A stretch of 64,000 nt of DNA from Gillisia sp. (lineage in GTDB: Bacteria > Bacteroidota > Bacteroidia > Flavobacteriales > Flavobacteriaceae), in the NCBI GenBank assembly GCA_024635655.1, contig JAGXIL010000045.1, positions 1 through 64,000 on the forward strand. Direction: 5' to 3'. Below the pieces are notes generated by a model. That model saw only the letters and a list, made by a program, of their open reading frames with translations, searched no databases and had not been told where the DNA came from. Each line of letters begins with the position of its first letter. The stretch's first letter is position 1. A program made the position numbers and the translations under genes. Shown here piece by piece: positions 8,321 through 16,504 of this stretch.

Positions 8321-9121
8321 ATGGAAATAACAGAGATTTCGGGTTATTTTGGTGCGTTAATAATTGGTTTAGTATTAGGTCTTATTGGAAGTGGAGGTTC
8401 AATTTTAACCGTACCCATCCTGGTGTATCTGCTTTCCATAAATCCGGTAACAGCAACAGCATATTCTCTTTTTGTTGTGGGTTCAACTTCCCTTGTAGGA
8501 GCGGTGAAGAACATGCAAAAGGGGCTGGTAGATTTTCGCACTGCGGTGGTATTTTCCATTCCTGCATTTATAGCTGTCTATATCACCCGGAAATTCATAG
8601 TTCCTGCTTTACCGGAACATTTGTTCTATATAGCCGGATTCGAGATCACCAGGGATATTGGAATTATGTTGTTTTTTGCCATTATTATGGTACTGGCTTC
8701 GGTTTCTATGATCAGGGAAAGTGAAAGACCTTTACCTACCCTCGAAAAGGTAAAATTTAATTATCCACTTATAGTTATTGAAGGGATAGTGGTAGGAGCG
8801 TTGACGGGAATAGTGGGAGCCGGTGGAGGTTTTTTAATAATCCCCGCACTGGTGTTACTGGCAAAGTTGCCTATGAAAAATGCGGTGGCAACCTCTTTGC
8901 TTATTATAGCGGTAAAATCTCTGATCGGCTTTATAGGAGACGTTGAAAATCTTTATATTGACTGGCCTTTTCTTTTTGGATTTACTTTCCTATCTGTGGC
9001 GGGAATATTCGTTGGAATTTACCTCAATAAATTTATTCCCGGGAAAAGATTAAAAAAAGGATTTGGCTGGTTTGTTCTCGTAATGGGAATTTATATTATC
9101 TGGAAAGAACTTGGAGCCTGA
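8321..9121 (+). CDS. Sulfite exporter TauE/SafE family permease
   Basis: A 266-residue membrane protein with about eight transmembrane segments and the two internally repeated Gly-rich motifs of TauE/SafE (GLIGSGGS near residue 20 and GIVGAGGGF in the second half). Relatives export sulfite, sulfoacetate or other small sulfur or organic anions. It is the first gene of a unit with the methyltransferase that starts 18 bases later, and it is preceded by the dyad/-7 arrangement shared with the persulfide dioxygenase and YeeE units. Export of sulfite, the product of persulfide dioxygenase, is a coherent role by context but is inference. Confidence 0.9.
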   Translation: MEITEISGYFGALIIGLVLGLIGSGGSILTVPILVYLLSINPVTATAYSLFVVGSTSLVGAVKNMQKGLVDFRTAVVFSIPAFIAVYITRKFIVPALPEHLFYIAGFEITRDIGIMLFFAIIMVLASVSMIRESERPLPTLEKVKFNYPLIVIEGIVVGALTGIVGAGGGFLIIPALVLLAKLPMKNAVATSLLIIAVKSLIGFIGDVENLYIDWPFLFGFTFLSVAGIFVGIYLNKFIPGKRLKKGFGWFVLVMGIYIIWKELGA

Positions 9122-9139
9122 CCTAAACCTGGAAATAAA

Positions 9140-9592
9140 ATGACAGTTTTAAAAAAAGATTTCTTCTTTGTGGCACTTCAGCTAATATTGTTTGCTGCAT
9201 ACCTATTTGAATTTCACGTTTTTGAACTTGAAGTACCTAATGAAACAGATTTTCTTCACCTGGGATTTGCAATTTTTGGATTCTTTATGGTAGGTCTTGC
9301 CATGCTGCAGCTCAATAAAAATCTTTCCCCGTTTCCCACCCCCAAAAAGAATTCAGATTTAGTAACCGGCGGGTTGTTCAAATATGTACGGCATCCTATT
9401 TATACAGGAATCTTGATCGCAACCTTTTTTCTGGCTTTTTATCTAAACTCGGGTTATAAACTGATCATTTTCTTTTTTCTGCTGATCCTTTTTTATTTCA
9501 AATCCGGATATGAAGAGAAGGCATTACAAAGAAAATTCCCCGAATATGAAAGCTATAGGGCGAGCACCGGAAGATTTATTCCTAAATTTTAA
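9140..9592 (+). CDS. Isoprenylcysteine carboxyl methyltransferase-like membrane methyltransferase
   Basis: A 150-residue protein with four hydrophobic segments and the ICMT/phospholipid methyltransferase signature: GGLFKYVRHPIYTG at residues 77-90, followed by the C-terminal EE...F..Y..Y region (YEEKALQRKFPEYESY) that contributes to SAM binding. Relatives methylate membrane-embedded small substrates, and some bacterial members methylate thiols such as methanethiol. It follows the tauE-like gene by 18 bases with no promoter in between, so it should be co-regulated by the Crp/Fnr-type site. A thiol or lipid substrate would suit the context, but the sequence does not decide. Confidence 0.82.
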   Translation: MTVLKKDFFFVALQLILFAAYLFEFHVFELEVPNETDFLHLGFAIFGFFMVGLAMLQLNKNLSPFPTPKKNSDLVTGGLFKYVRHPIYTGILIATFFLAFYLNSGYKLIIFFFLLILFYFKSGYEEKALQRKFPEYESYRASTGRFIPKF

Positions 9593-9701
9593 TTGTTATC
9601 TAAAATGATCTTTAATCCGGGAATAAACTTTTCATAATGTTGGGTGAATTTTAATAATTTCTATCCTTAACTTTAAATAGAATATAATAAGAATATAACC
9701 C

Positions 9702-10745
9702 ATGGTGTTTAAAAGAATAGGAAAAGATCCTTCAGGAGAGAGACAGGAGAAGATAAGCAAAGCCCAAAATTATAATCATGGGAAATTTTATAATGTGGAG
9801 CCTACATCCGTAAATCCGGAAAATGTATCCTTTTTCCGTATCATTAAGGAATTTATAAGCAGGCCTAAGACAGTGACTCCATCAAAAGAGCTTCCGCATA
9901 AAAAGGTGGACCTGTTCAAAATTAAGTCAGATATTCCCGCCGTGGTATGGTTTGGTCATTCTTCTTACTTTTTGATCCACAAAGGATTCAAGATCCTTGT
10001 AGATCCCGTATTTAGCGGTAATGCCTCTCCCGTGAAATTCTTCGGAAAATCATTTAAAGGAACTGATATTTATTCAGCTCAGGATTTTCCGGAAATTGAC
10101 CTTCTGTTGCTTACCCACGACCATTATGACCATCTCGATTACCAATTCTTAAAAAAAATTACAACTAAGGTTCACCGGGTAGTAACTTCTTTGGGAGTGG
10201 GAGAACATTTAGAGGCCTGGGGGTTTGGTAAAGAAAAGATACACGAGCTCAATTGGGGAGAAAAACAACATCTTAATGATTCTCTAGAAGTGACGGCCTT
10301 ACCTTCAAGGCATTTTTCCGGAAGAGGCTTTAAAAGGTTCAATACCTTGTGGTCCTCTTTTTTGCTTCAGTGGGATGGCTATAAGATCTATGTGGGAGGA
10401 GACTCCGGCTACAGTTCAGAATTTAAAAGAATAGGAGAGGAGTATGGGCAGGTAGATATTGCTTTCCTGGAATGTGGCCAATACGGAAAGTACTGGCCAC
10501 AAATTCACATGACTCCTGAAGAAACCGTGCAGGCTGCCAAGGATCTGAAAGCTAAAATTTTGTTCCCGGTGCATTGGGGAAAATTTGTACTTTCTGTACA
10601 TCCGTGGAATGAACCTATCCGGCGTCTTTCAGCTGAGGCAGAGAAAAGAGGACAGCGGGTAGTAGCTCCACTCATAGGGGAATTATATACCATTGACGAT
10701 CCATACATACAGCAGGATTGGTGGAACTTCGAAGAAAAAGCTTAA
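9702..10745 (+). CDS. MBL-fold metal-dependent hydrolase, NAPE-PLD/UlaG-like
   Basis: A 347-residue metallo-beta-lactamase-fold enzyme with the dinuclear zinc motif THDHYDHLD (His139, His141, Asp143, His144) and later ligands in SRHFSGRG, GGDSGYS and PVHWGKF. The N-terminal extension, the VWFGHSSYFL strand and the overall length match bacterial proteins related to N-acylphosphatidylethanolamine phospholipase D. It therefore probably hydrolyses a phosphodiester or lactone-type lipid substrate in the cytosol or at the membrane. One intervening base separates its stop from the next gene's ATG. No dyad of the sulfur regulon lies in its upstream spacer. Confidence 0.85.
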   Translation: MVFKRIGKDPSGERQEKISKAQNYNHGKFYNVEPTSVNPENVSFFRIIKEFISRPKTVTPSKELPHKKVDLFKIKSDIPAVVWFGHSSYFLIHKGFKILVDPVFSGNASPVKFFGKSFKGTDIYSAQDFPEIDLLLLTHDHYDHLDYQFLKKITTKVHRVVTSLGVGEHLEAWGFGKEKIHELNWGEKQHLNDSLEVTALPSRHFSGRGFKRFNTLWSSFLLQWDGYKIYVGGDSGYSSEFKRIGEEYGQVDIAFLECGQYGKYWPQIHMTPEETVQAAKDLKAKILFPVHWGKFVLSVHPWNEPIRRLSAEAEKRGQRVVAPLIGELYTIDDPYIQQDWWNFEEKA

Positions 10746-10746
10746 G

Positions 10747-11361
10747 ATGAAAGAAAAAAAATTACACTGGGACGAGGTCTACAGGAATAAAGATATTGAA
10801 GAGGTAAGCTGGTATCAGCCTAAATCAGAAACTTCAATGGAATACATTCTTGATTTAAACCTAAAGAAGAATGCAAAGATCATAGACATTGGAGGGGGAG
10901 ACAGCTTTTTAGCAGAAAATCTCTTATCTAAAGGCTATTCCCATATTACAGTTTTGGATATTTCTGAAGCAGCAATTGAAAGGGCAAAAAAACGCCTGGG
11001 GAAGAAAGCTGATCAAATAGAATGGATAGTCGCAGATGCTTCAAACTTTTCTTCTTCTGAAAAATATGACCTGTGGCATGATCGGGCAACTTTTCACTTC
11101 CTTACTAAAGAGGATGAGATAGGTAATTATGTAAGAACGCTGGATAATTCCGTTAAAAAAGGAGGGCATGTGGTGATGGGTACTTTTTCAGAAAAAGGGC
11201 AGGAGAAGTGTAGTGGAGTCAAAATCAAACAATATTCCCTGCACGACCTGGGCGAAGTTTTGCCTGAAGGTTTTGAGATCCTGGAGTGTAAAAATGTAGA
11301 TCATATAACCCCTTCAGAGGCGGTTCAAAATTTTAGCTTCTGCAGCTTTAAGAAATCTTAG
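10747..11361 (+). CDS. Class I SAM-dependent methyltransferase
   Basis: A 204-residue Rossmann-fold methyltransferase. Motif I is IDIGGGDSF (residues 46-54), the acidic residue at the end of strand 2 is in VLDIS, and motif II-like VADASNF follows near residue 95. The N-terminal HWDEVYRNK...SWYQP motif is typical of a family of small bacterial methyltransferases related to TehB and METTL10-type enzymes. I chose the ATG that starts 1 base after the preceding stop, because the longer frame would run back inside the NAPE-PLD-like gene. Translational coupling suggests the two work on the same compound. The substrate is unknown. Confidence 0.82.
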   Translation: MKEKKLHWDEVYRNKDIEEVSWYQPKSETSMEYILDLNLKKNAKIIDIGGGDSFLAENLLSKGYSHITVLDISEAAIERAKKRLGKKADQIEWIVADASNFSSSEKYDLWHDRATFHFLTKEDEIGNYVRTLDNSVKKGGHVVMGTFSEKGQEKCSGVKIKQYSLHDLGEVLPEGFEILECKNVDHITPSEAVQNFSFCSFKKS

Positions 11362-11424
11362 GTCCTGTGACTGAAGTTATCAATAATCCCAATTAAAATG
11401 CTTCTGTCTATCTTTGGTAAATCT

Positions 11425-11468
11425 GTAACATTTGTTACCGCGGTAACTTACCGGATTGCGTAATTTTG
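11425..11468 (+). promoter_or_regulatory. Crp/Fnr-type operator and -7 box before the hydroxylase/persulfide dioxygenase unit
   Basis: A perfect dyad GTAACA-TT-TGTTAC at 11425-11438 lies 23 bases before the -7 box TAATTTTG (11461-11468), the same geometry as before tauE. Here the right half-site is reused: GTTACCGCGGTAAC (11434-11447) is itself a perfect 14-bp palindrome, and CGGTAA-C-TTACCG (11441-11453) is another. A second dimer or a competing regulator could bind the overlapping site between -37 and -19. Confidence 0.75.
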
Positions 11469-11509
11469 TTGTTGTAAAAAGAGATCGTGAAAAATATTTA
11501 AATATCATA

Positions 11510-12418
11510 TTGGATTCCTTTTCCGGATATTTCAATTACCTGGGACAGGAAATAACCAATCCCTCCTGGACCAATTATCTCTACTGGCTCATTGGGTTGT
11601 CTATGTTGGTATGGATATTTGAAATTGTGATGCCCTGGCGGAAGGATCAAAAGATATTCAGAAAAGATTTTTGGTTGGATACTTTTTATATCCTTTTCAA
11701 TTTTTTTCTCTTCTCCTTAGTTGGGTACAACGCGATCTCCAATGTTGGAGTTGAATTATTCAGCGATTTCCTCGGGATATTTGGGGCAGAGAACATCATT
11801 GCCATAGAATTACAGAACTTTCCGGTTTGGAGCCAGTTGTTGATCATGTTAATCATAGCCGACTTTATTCAGTGGAACGTCCACAGGCAGTTACACCGGC
11901 AGCCCTGGTTATGGAAATTCCATAAGGTTCACCATAGCGTTAAGGAAATGGGTTTTGCCGCGCAATTCAGGTTCCATTTTATGGAGACCGTTATATATAA
12001 AACAGTGCAGTATATCCCCCTGGCAATGATAGGCTTTGGGATCAAAGAATTCTTTGTTGTACATATGTTTGCTGTTTTTGTTGGACATCTTAACCATGCC
12101 AACGTGGGATGGAATTACGGGATCTTTGGATACATATTCAACAATCCAAAAATGCATATCTGGCATCACTCAAAAGACTTACCCACCCATTTACCTAACG
12201 GGATGAATTTTGGCCTTACCCTTAGTATCTGGGATTATTTGTTCGGAACTGCTTATATTCCGAAAAACGGCCAACATATTGAACTTGGATTTTCAGGAGA
12301 TGAAGGTTTTCCTCAGGATTTCAAAAATCAAATGATCGAACCGTTTCTCCGGGAAAAGCATAAAACAGAAAATTATAACTTCAAAAAAGAAATTTACAAT
12401 GACCATAAAGCAGTTTAA
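11510..12418 (+). CDS. Fatty acid hydroxylase / sterol desaturase superfamily protein
   Basis: A 302-residue integral-membrane di-iron oxygenase. The clustered His motifs of the superfamily are HRQLH (125-129), HKVHH (138-142), a central HLNHAN and IWHHSK. I start at an in-frame TTG. The longest frame opens at a TTG (11456) that lies upstream of and overlaps the -7 box, so it could not be in the transcript. The gene overlaps the persulfide dioxygenase gene by 20 bases and shares its promoter, which ties a membrane-lipid hydroxylation step to sulfide/persulfide oxidation. The true lipid substrate is unknown. The window holds a second, only distantly similar member at 41.7 kb. Confidence 0.85.
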   Translation: MDSFSGYFNYLGQEITNPSWTNYLYWLIGLSMLVWIFEIVMPWRKDQKIFRKDFWLDTFYILFNFFLFSLVGYNAISNVGVELFSDFLGIFGAENIIAIELQNFPVWSQLLIMLIIADFIQWNVHRQLHRQPWLWKFHKVHHSVKEMGFAAQFRFHFMETVIYKTVQYIPLAMIGFGIKEFFVVHMFAVFVGHLNHANVGWNYGIFGYIFNNPKMHIWHHSKDLPTHLPNGMNFGLTLSIWDYLFGTAYIPKNGQHIELGFSGDEGFPQDFKNQMIEPFLREKHKTENYNFKKEIYNDHKAV

Positions 12419-13739
12419 AGACGAAGCCCTGGCACATTATTCTTATGCAATTGTGAGTAATGGCGTTATGGCGGTGGTTGATCCCTGCAGAAATCCTTTG
12501 CAGTATTACACCTACGCCGAAGAGCAAAAAGCAAAGATCATTGCTGTTTTTGAAACCCATCCCCATGCCGATTTTGTGAGCAGTCATCTTCAGATCCATG
12601 AGGAAACGGGTGCTTCTGTCTATGTAAGTAAAATGACAGATGTCAATTATCCACATACAGGTATTGAAGAAGGGGATATTATTAAGGTGGGGAATGTTTC
12701 CTTCAAAGCTGTACACACCCCGGGACATTCCCCGGACAGTTTCACTTTTTTAGCCTCAGAGGGCGATGAAAAGGTGCTTTTTACAGGGGATACGTTGTTT
12801 ATAGGGGATGTTGGCCGGCCGGACCTTAGGGAAAACGCCGGAAATATGAAAGCTAAACGGATTGAGCTGGCCAAAGAAATGTACCACACCCTGAAGACCA
12901 AATTCAATGATCTTCCTGATGAGGCTCTGGTCTATCCCGCCCACGGTGCAGGTTCCTTATGCGGAAAAAATATGAGTGATGCTGCATCCAGTACTTTGGG
13001 AGAAGAAAGAAAGAACAACTGGGCCTTTAAGGAGCAAACGGAAGAAGAGTTCGTAGAGGAGATCCTCAAAGATCAGCCTTTCATACCTTCTTATTTCGGG
13101 TTTAATGTTGATCTCAACAGTAAAGGTGCAGCAAATGTACAAAGGTCGAAATATACCATTCCACTTAAGCTTCAGGTTGAGGATTTAGAGAAGGATGTCC
13201 TGGTTGTGGATACCAGGGATGAAAAGCTTTACAAAAAGGCACACCTCCTTAATAGTATCAATATTATGGCCAGGGGCACAGCCGATAAATTTGAAACCTG
13301 GCTTGGAGCTATCATAGAACCCGAAGAAGCCTTTTATCTTGTCATTGACAGTGTTCAGAAACTTGATGAGCTCCTGGAGCGGGCAGCTAAGATAGGGTAT
13401 GAACAACAAATAAAAGGAGTGGTAACCTTATCTGGAAAGTTATCTGAAGGTTCAGATAAGTTGGATCTTGAAGATTTCAAAAACAATAAAGAAGATTATA
13501 CCATTGTTGATATCAGGAATAACAGTGAAGTAGCTAAGGGAAAGATCTTTGACAATGCCATAGCAGTACCTTTAAACGAATTAAGGGATAGGGCAGAAGA
13601 AATACCCTCAACCAAACCGGTAGTGGTGCATTGCGCGGGAGGTTACCGCTCAGCTTCCGGGAGTAGTATTCTTGAGAACGAGTTAAATGGGGTTGAGGTT
13701 TATGATCTTAGTGATGCAATTAAACAATTTCAAACATAA
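12399..13739 (+). CDS. Persulfide dioxygenase (ETHE1-like)-rhodanese fusion
   Basis: A 446-residue fusion. The N-terminal metallo-beta-lactamase domain has ETHE1-type mononuclear iron ligands: His54 (THPHADF), His110 (HTPGHSPD) and Asp131 (TGDTLFIGDVGRPDL). The spacings are like those of persulfide dioxygenases, which oxidise glutathione persulfide to sulfite. Two rhodanese modules follow. The middle one (about 255-345) lacks the catalytic Cys. The C-terminal one (about 365-446) has Cys412 in the loop CAGGYRS and could move sulfane sulfur to or from the dioxygenase. Start overlap with the hydroxylase gene implies translational coupling, and the shared operator puts it in the inferred reactive-sulfur regulon. 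Confidence 0.9.
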   Translation: MTIKQFKDEALAHYSYAIVSNGVMAVVDPCRNPLQYYTYAEEQKAKIIAVFETHPHADFVSSHLQIHEETGASVYVSKMTDVNYPHTGIEEGDIIKVGNVSFKAVHTPGHSPDSFTFLASEGDEKVLFTGDTLFIGDVGRPDLRENAGNMKAKRIELAKEMYHTLKTKFNDLPDEALVYPAHGAGSLCGKNMSDAASSTLGEERKNNWAFKEQTEEEFVEEILKDQPFIPSYFGFNVDLNSKGAANVQRSKYTIPLKLQVEDLEKDVLVVDTRDEKLYKKAHLLNSINIMARGTADKFETWLGAIIEPEEAFYLVIDSVQKLDELLERAAKIGYEQQIKGVVTLSGKLSEGSDKLDLEDFKNNKEDYTIVDIRNNSEVAKGKIFDNAIAVPLNELRDRAEEIPSTKPVVVHCAGGYRSASGSSILENELNGVEVYDLSDAIKQFQT

Positions 13740-13750
13740 TTACTAAAAAA

Positions 13751-13773
13751 ATACCGGGAAGATCTCCCGGTAT
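13751..13773. terminator. Bidirectional rho-independent terminator
   Basis: A 9-bp perfect stem (ATACCGGGA/TCCCGGTAT) with a 5-base loop, flanked by an A-run on the left and T-rich sequence on the right. It separates the convergent persulfide dioxygenase and PepSY-like genes and can serve both. Confidence 0.85.
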
Positions 13774-13791
13774 TTGATTTTCTGACATTAT

Positions 13792-14223
13792 CTAGTCTTC
13801 CTTCAGAAATTGGCCTTCAAGACTAAATTCCAGTTCGGTACCGTCTGAAAGTTCCACTTCCTGCTCATCATTATCTAGTTCCCACCCGGTAATATGAGCC
13901 CCTGAGAAATTCGCCTCTACATAGGCAACTATGGGCGAGGGAAGAGCAGCATCGGGAATCCTTTCATCCCCGTCTATTTCTGTAACTTCTCCTTCCCGGT
14001 TAAAATCCAGTTTAGTGCCATTGGATAATTTAACTTCATACATCTCATTTTTATCTAAATGGTACCAGGAATCATTCTTTTCCGTCTCTTCGATCGTTGC
14101 ATTTGAAAAATGGGTATTTATAAAATCTTTTGCCTCTTCCGGCAGTTCATTTTGGTTATTTTGGCCAAAACTCAGGCTCAGGCTAAAGACAAATATAATT
14201 CCGGTTAAAAAAATCCTTTTCAT
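13792..14223 (-). CDS. PepSY-like (DUF2874) periplasmic protein
   Basis: A 143-residue exported protein with a signal peptide (about 1-21, ending SFGQ) and two PepSY-like repeats: one around AKDFINTHFSNATIEETE with an EVKLSNGTKLDFN strand, the other around PIVAYVEANFSGAHITGWE with EVELSDGTELEFS. Such DUF2874 proteins are abundant in Bacteroidota and resemble beta-lactamase-inhibitor-like folds; a small-molecule or ion-binding role in the periplasm is suspected but unproven. It is monocistronic, transcribed toward the sulfur operon and insulated from it by the shared terminator. Confidence 0.82.
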   Translation of the reverse strand: MKRIFLTGIIFVFSLSLSFGQNNQNELPEEAKDFINTHFSNATIEETEKNDSWYHLDKNEMYEVKLSNGTKLDFNREGEVTEIDGDERIPDAALPSPIVAYVEANFSGAHITGWELDNDEQEVELSDGTELEFSLEGQFLKED

Positions 14224-14420
14224 AAGTGCTGTATTAAGAATTAGAGGATATAATTTACATTAATACAGGTTGTTATAAAAGGTGTGGAATATAAAGTTTT
14301 GTGAAAGCCAATATAAAAGCAAACTTGCTACTTAAATAGGTTAAGGTTTTGTTGATTTACCAAAAAAGCCCGGCTATATTTTTTTATATTTACCTAAAAG
14401 GTCGAAAAATTAATTTTTCT

Positions 14421-14906
14421 ATGGAAAAAAGATATAAAGTAAAGGTTAACGATTTTTTGGAATACGAATTTTCCAAAGATGAGATCGAAGCCTTAGACAT
14501 TCAAACGGTTACTCCTTCCACGTTTCATATTCTAAAAGAAAATCATTCATTTGCCGCTCAAATAGTTGGGAATAATTTCAATAACAAAAACTATTCAGTA
14601 AAAGTAAATTCCACGGTTTATGAAGTCTCCATAAGCACTGAACTGGATCTTCTCATAGAAGAGATGGGGCTTTCATTAGGAGCTGCACAGGTGGTGAATG
14701 ATATAAAAGCACCCATGCCGGGACTTATCCTTGATGTAATAATTGCAGAAGGGGATGAGGTAAAGGAAGGGGATTATTTGCTGGTACTTGAGGCTATGAA
14801 AATGGAAAACACCATAACGGCTCCAAGGGATGGGGTCGTGAAATCTGTTTCTGTAAAGATGGGGGAAACGGTAGATAAAAATCAACTATTGATCGAGATG
14901 GAATAA
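14421..14906 (+). CDS. Biotin carboxyl carrier protein of an acyl-CoA carboxylase
   Basis: A 161-residue carrier with a C-terminal biotinyl domain (about 90-161). The biotinylation motif EAMKMEN places biotin on Lys127, preceded by the standard APMPGLILDV entry strand. I start at the ATG giving MEKRYKVKVND; the longer frame adds an unrelated leader. The N-terminal 85 residues resemble those of stand-alone carriers of propionyl/methylcrotonyl-type carboxylases. It precedes the biotin carboxylase gene by about 150 bases and the carboxyltransferase gene after that, so the three make a complete acyl-CoA carboxylase. Confidence 0.9.
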   Translation: MEKRYKVKVNDFLEYEFSKDEIEALDIQTVTPSTFHILKENHSFAAQIVGNNFNNKNYSVKVNSTVYEVSISTELDLLIEEMGLSLGAAQVVNDIKAPMPGLILDVIIAEGDEVKEGDYLLVLEAMKMENTITAPRDGVVKSVSVKMGETVDKNQLLIEME

Positions 14907-15055
14907 CTTTATTACCTTCTGTGGAAGAGAATTTAAATAATCTGAATTCGATGAAAGGAAGGTTTTGTAAGCGAGGATACATATGATTACGCAATTATAC
15001 ATTCCGGGTACAAACTTTATTACACACAATCTCGAGATAAAAAATTAATACAAGC

Positions 15056-16495
15056 ATGAAAAAAATACTGGTAGCCAACAGGGGAGAGATCGCGCTGAGG
15101 GTGATGAAGACGGCTCAGAAAATGGGCATTAAAACCGTTGCGGTCTTTTCTACTGCAGACAGGAATGCCCCTCACGTAAAATTTGCCGATGAAGCCGTAT
15201 GCATTGGAGAAGCTCCTTCTAATGAGTCCTATTTATTAGGCGATAAGATCATTGAAGTTGCCAAAAGCCTAAAGGTAGAAGGGATCCACCCGGGTTATGG
15301 ATTCCTGAGTGAAAATGCCGGCTTTGCAGAAGCAGTTGAACAAAACGGAATAACCTGGATAGGTCCCGGTTCAAAAGCAATTAGGATCATGGGTAGCAAA
15401 CTGGCAGCTAAAGATGCTGTGAAGGATTATGGCATCCCAATGGTGCCCGGAATTGATGAAGCTATTACAGATGTTGAGGCGGCTAAGAAAATCGCCTCTG
15501 AAATAGGGTACCCCATCCTCATAAAAGCTTCTGCCGGTGGAGGTGGAAAGGGAATGCGGATCGTGGAAAAGGAAAAAGACCTGGAAGACCAAATGAAAAG
15601 GGCCATTAGTGAGGCAGAATCTGCTTTTGGAGATGGTTCTGTATTTATTGAAAAATACGTGGGTTCCCCAAGACATATAGAAATCCAGGTACTTGCCGAC
15701 ACCCATGGCAAGACCTTGCATCTTTTTGAAAGGGAATGCAGCATACAGCGGCGCCACCAAAAGGTTGTGGAAGAAGCACCCTCTGTTGTTTTAACCGAAG
15801 AGATACGCCAAAAAATGGGAGCTGCTGCGATAAAGGTAGCTGAAGCCTGTGATTACGTAGGAGCCGGGACAGTTGAATTTTTACTCGATGAGCATAAGAA
15901 TTTCTACTTTCTCGAAATGAATACCCGGTTGCAGGTAGAGCACCCGGTTACGGAGCTTATAACCGGAATTGACCTGGTAGAGCAGCAAATTAAGGTTGCA
16001 AGGGGGGAGCATCTCGCTTTTTCTCAGGAGGACCTTAAAATTAAAGGCCATGCGGTAGAACTGCGTATTTATGCTGAAGATCCTTTAGAGAATTTCATGC
16101 CCAGCGTTGGAACCCTTGATAGATACAGAACTCCAAAAGGAGAAGGGATCCGCCTGGATGATGGGTTTGAGGAAGGCATGGAAGTACCTATCTATTACGA
16201 TCCTATGCTCGCTAAGCTCATCACTTTTGGGAAGAGCAGGGAAGAAGCTATTCAATTGATGATCAAAGCAATTGATAATTATGAGGTGAAAGGGGTAATG
16301 ACCACGCTGCCTTTCGGGAAATTTGTCTTTGAGCACGAAGCCTTCCGCAGTGGAAATTTTGATACTCATTTTGTCAAAAACTATTATTCCGCAGAAAAAT
16401 TACATTCCAAAATTGAAGAAGAAGCCAGGCTGGCAGCACTTATTGCTTTAAAGCAATATTTGAAAGATCAGAAATTACTTCGTCTCCCCAATTAA
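15056..16495 (+). CDS. accC: Biotin carboxylase subunit of acyl-CoA carboxylase
   Basis: A 479-residue biotin carboxylase. It has an N-terminal Rossmann-like preATP-grasp domain (HPGYGFLSENA), the ATP-grasp Gly-rich loop GGGGKGM at 161-167, the catalytic region ending FLEMNTRLQVEHPVTE near 290-302, and the C-terminal domain. Length is slightly above the 445-450 residues typical of AccC, because of a C-terminal tail, as is common in propionyl-CoA carboxylase alpha-type subunits without a fused carrier. It ends 9 bases before the carboxyltransferase gene. It may serve fatty-acid synthesis, propionyl-CoA or branched-chain metabolism; the neighbouring PccB-type subunit favours the latter two. Confidence 0.92.
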   Translation: MKKILVANRGEIALRVMKTAQKMGIKTVAVFSTADRNAPHVKFADEAVCIGEAPSNESYLLGDKIIEVAKSLKVEGIHPGYGFLSENAGFAEAVEQNGITWIGPGSKAIRIMGSKLAAKDAVKDYGIPMVPGIDEAITDVEAAKKIASEIGYPILIKASAGGGGKGMRIVEKEKDLEDQMKRAISEAESAFGDGSVFIEKYVGSPRHIEIQVLADTHGKTLHLFERECSIQRRHQKVVEEAPSVVLTEEIRQKMGAAAIKVAEACDYVGAGTVEFLLDEHKNFYFLEMNTRLQVEHPVTELITGIDLVEQQIKVARGEHLAFSQEDLKIKGHAVELRIYAEDPLENFMPSVGTLDRYRTPKGEGIRLDDGFEEGMEVPIYYDPMLAKLITFGKSREEAIQLMIKAIDNYEVKGVMTTLPFGKFVFEHEAFRSGNFDTHFVKNYYSAEKLHSKIEEEARLAALIALKQYLKDQKLLRLPN

Positions 16496-16504
16496 AAAAA
16501 TACT

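Noticed and set aside
10693-10746. Extended start of the methyltransferase inside the NAPE-PLD-like gene
   Set aside because: The ATG one base after the preceding stop gives the family N-terminus and coupled translation.
11456-11509. N-terminal extension of the hydroxylase from the upstream TTG
   Set aside because: It overlaps the predicted -7 box and would not be in the transcript.
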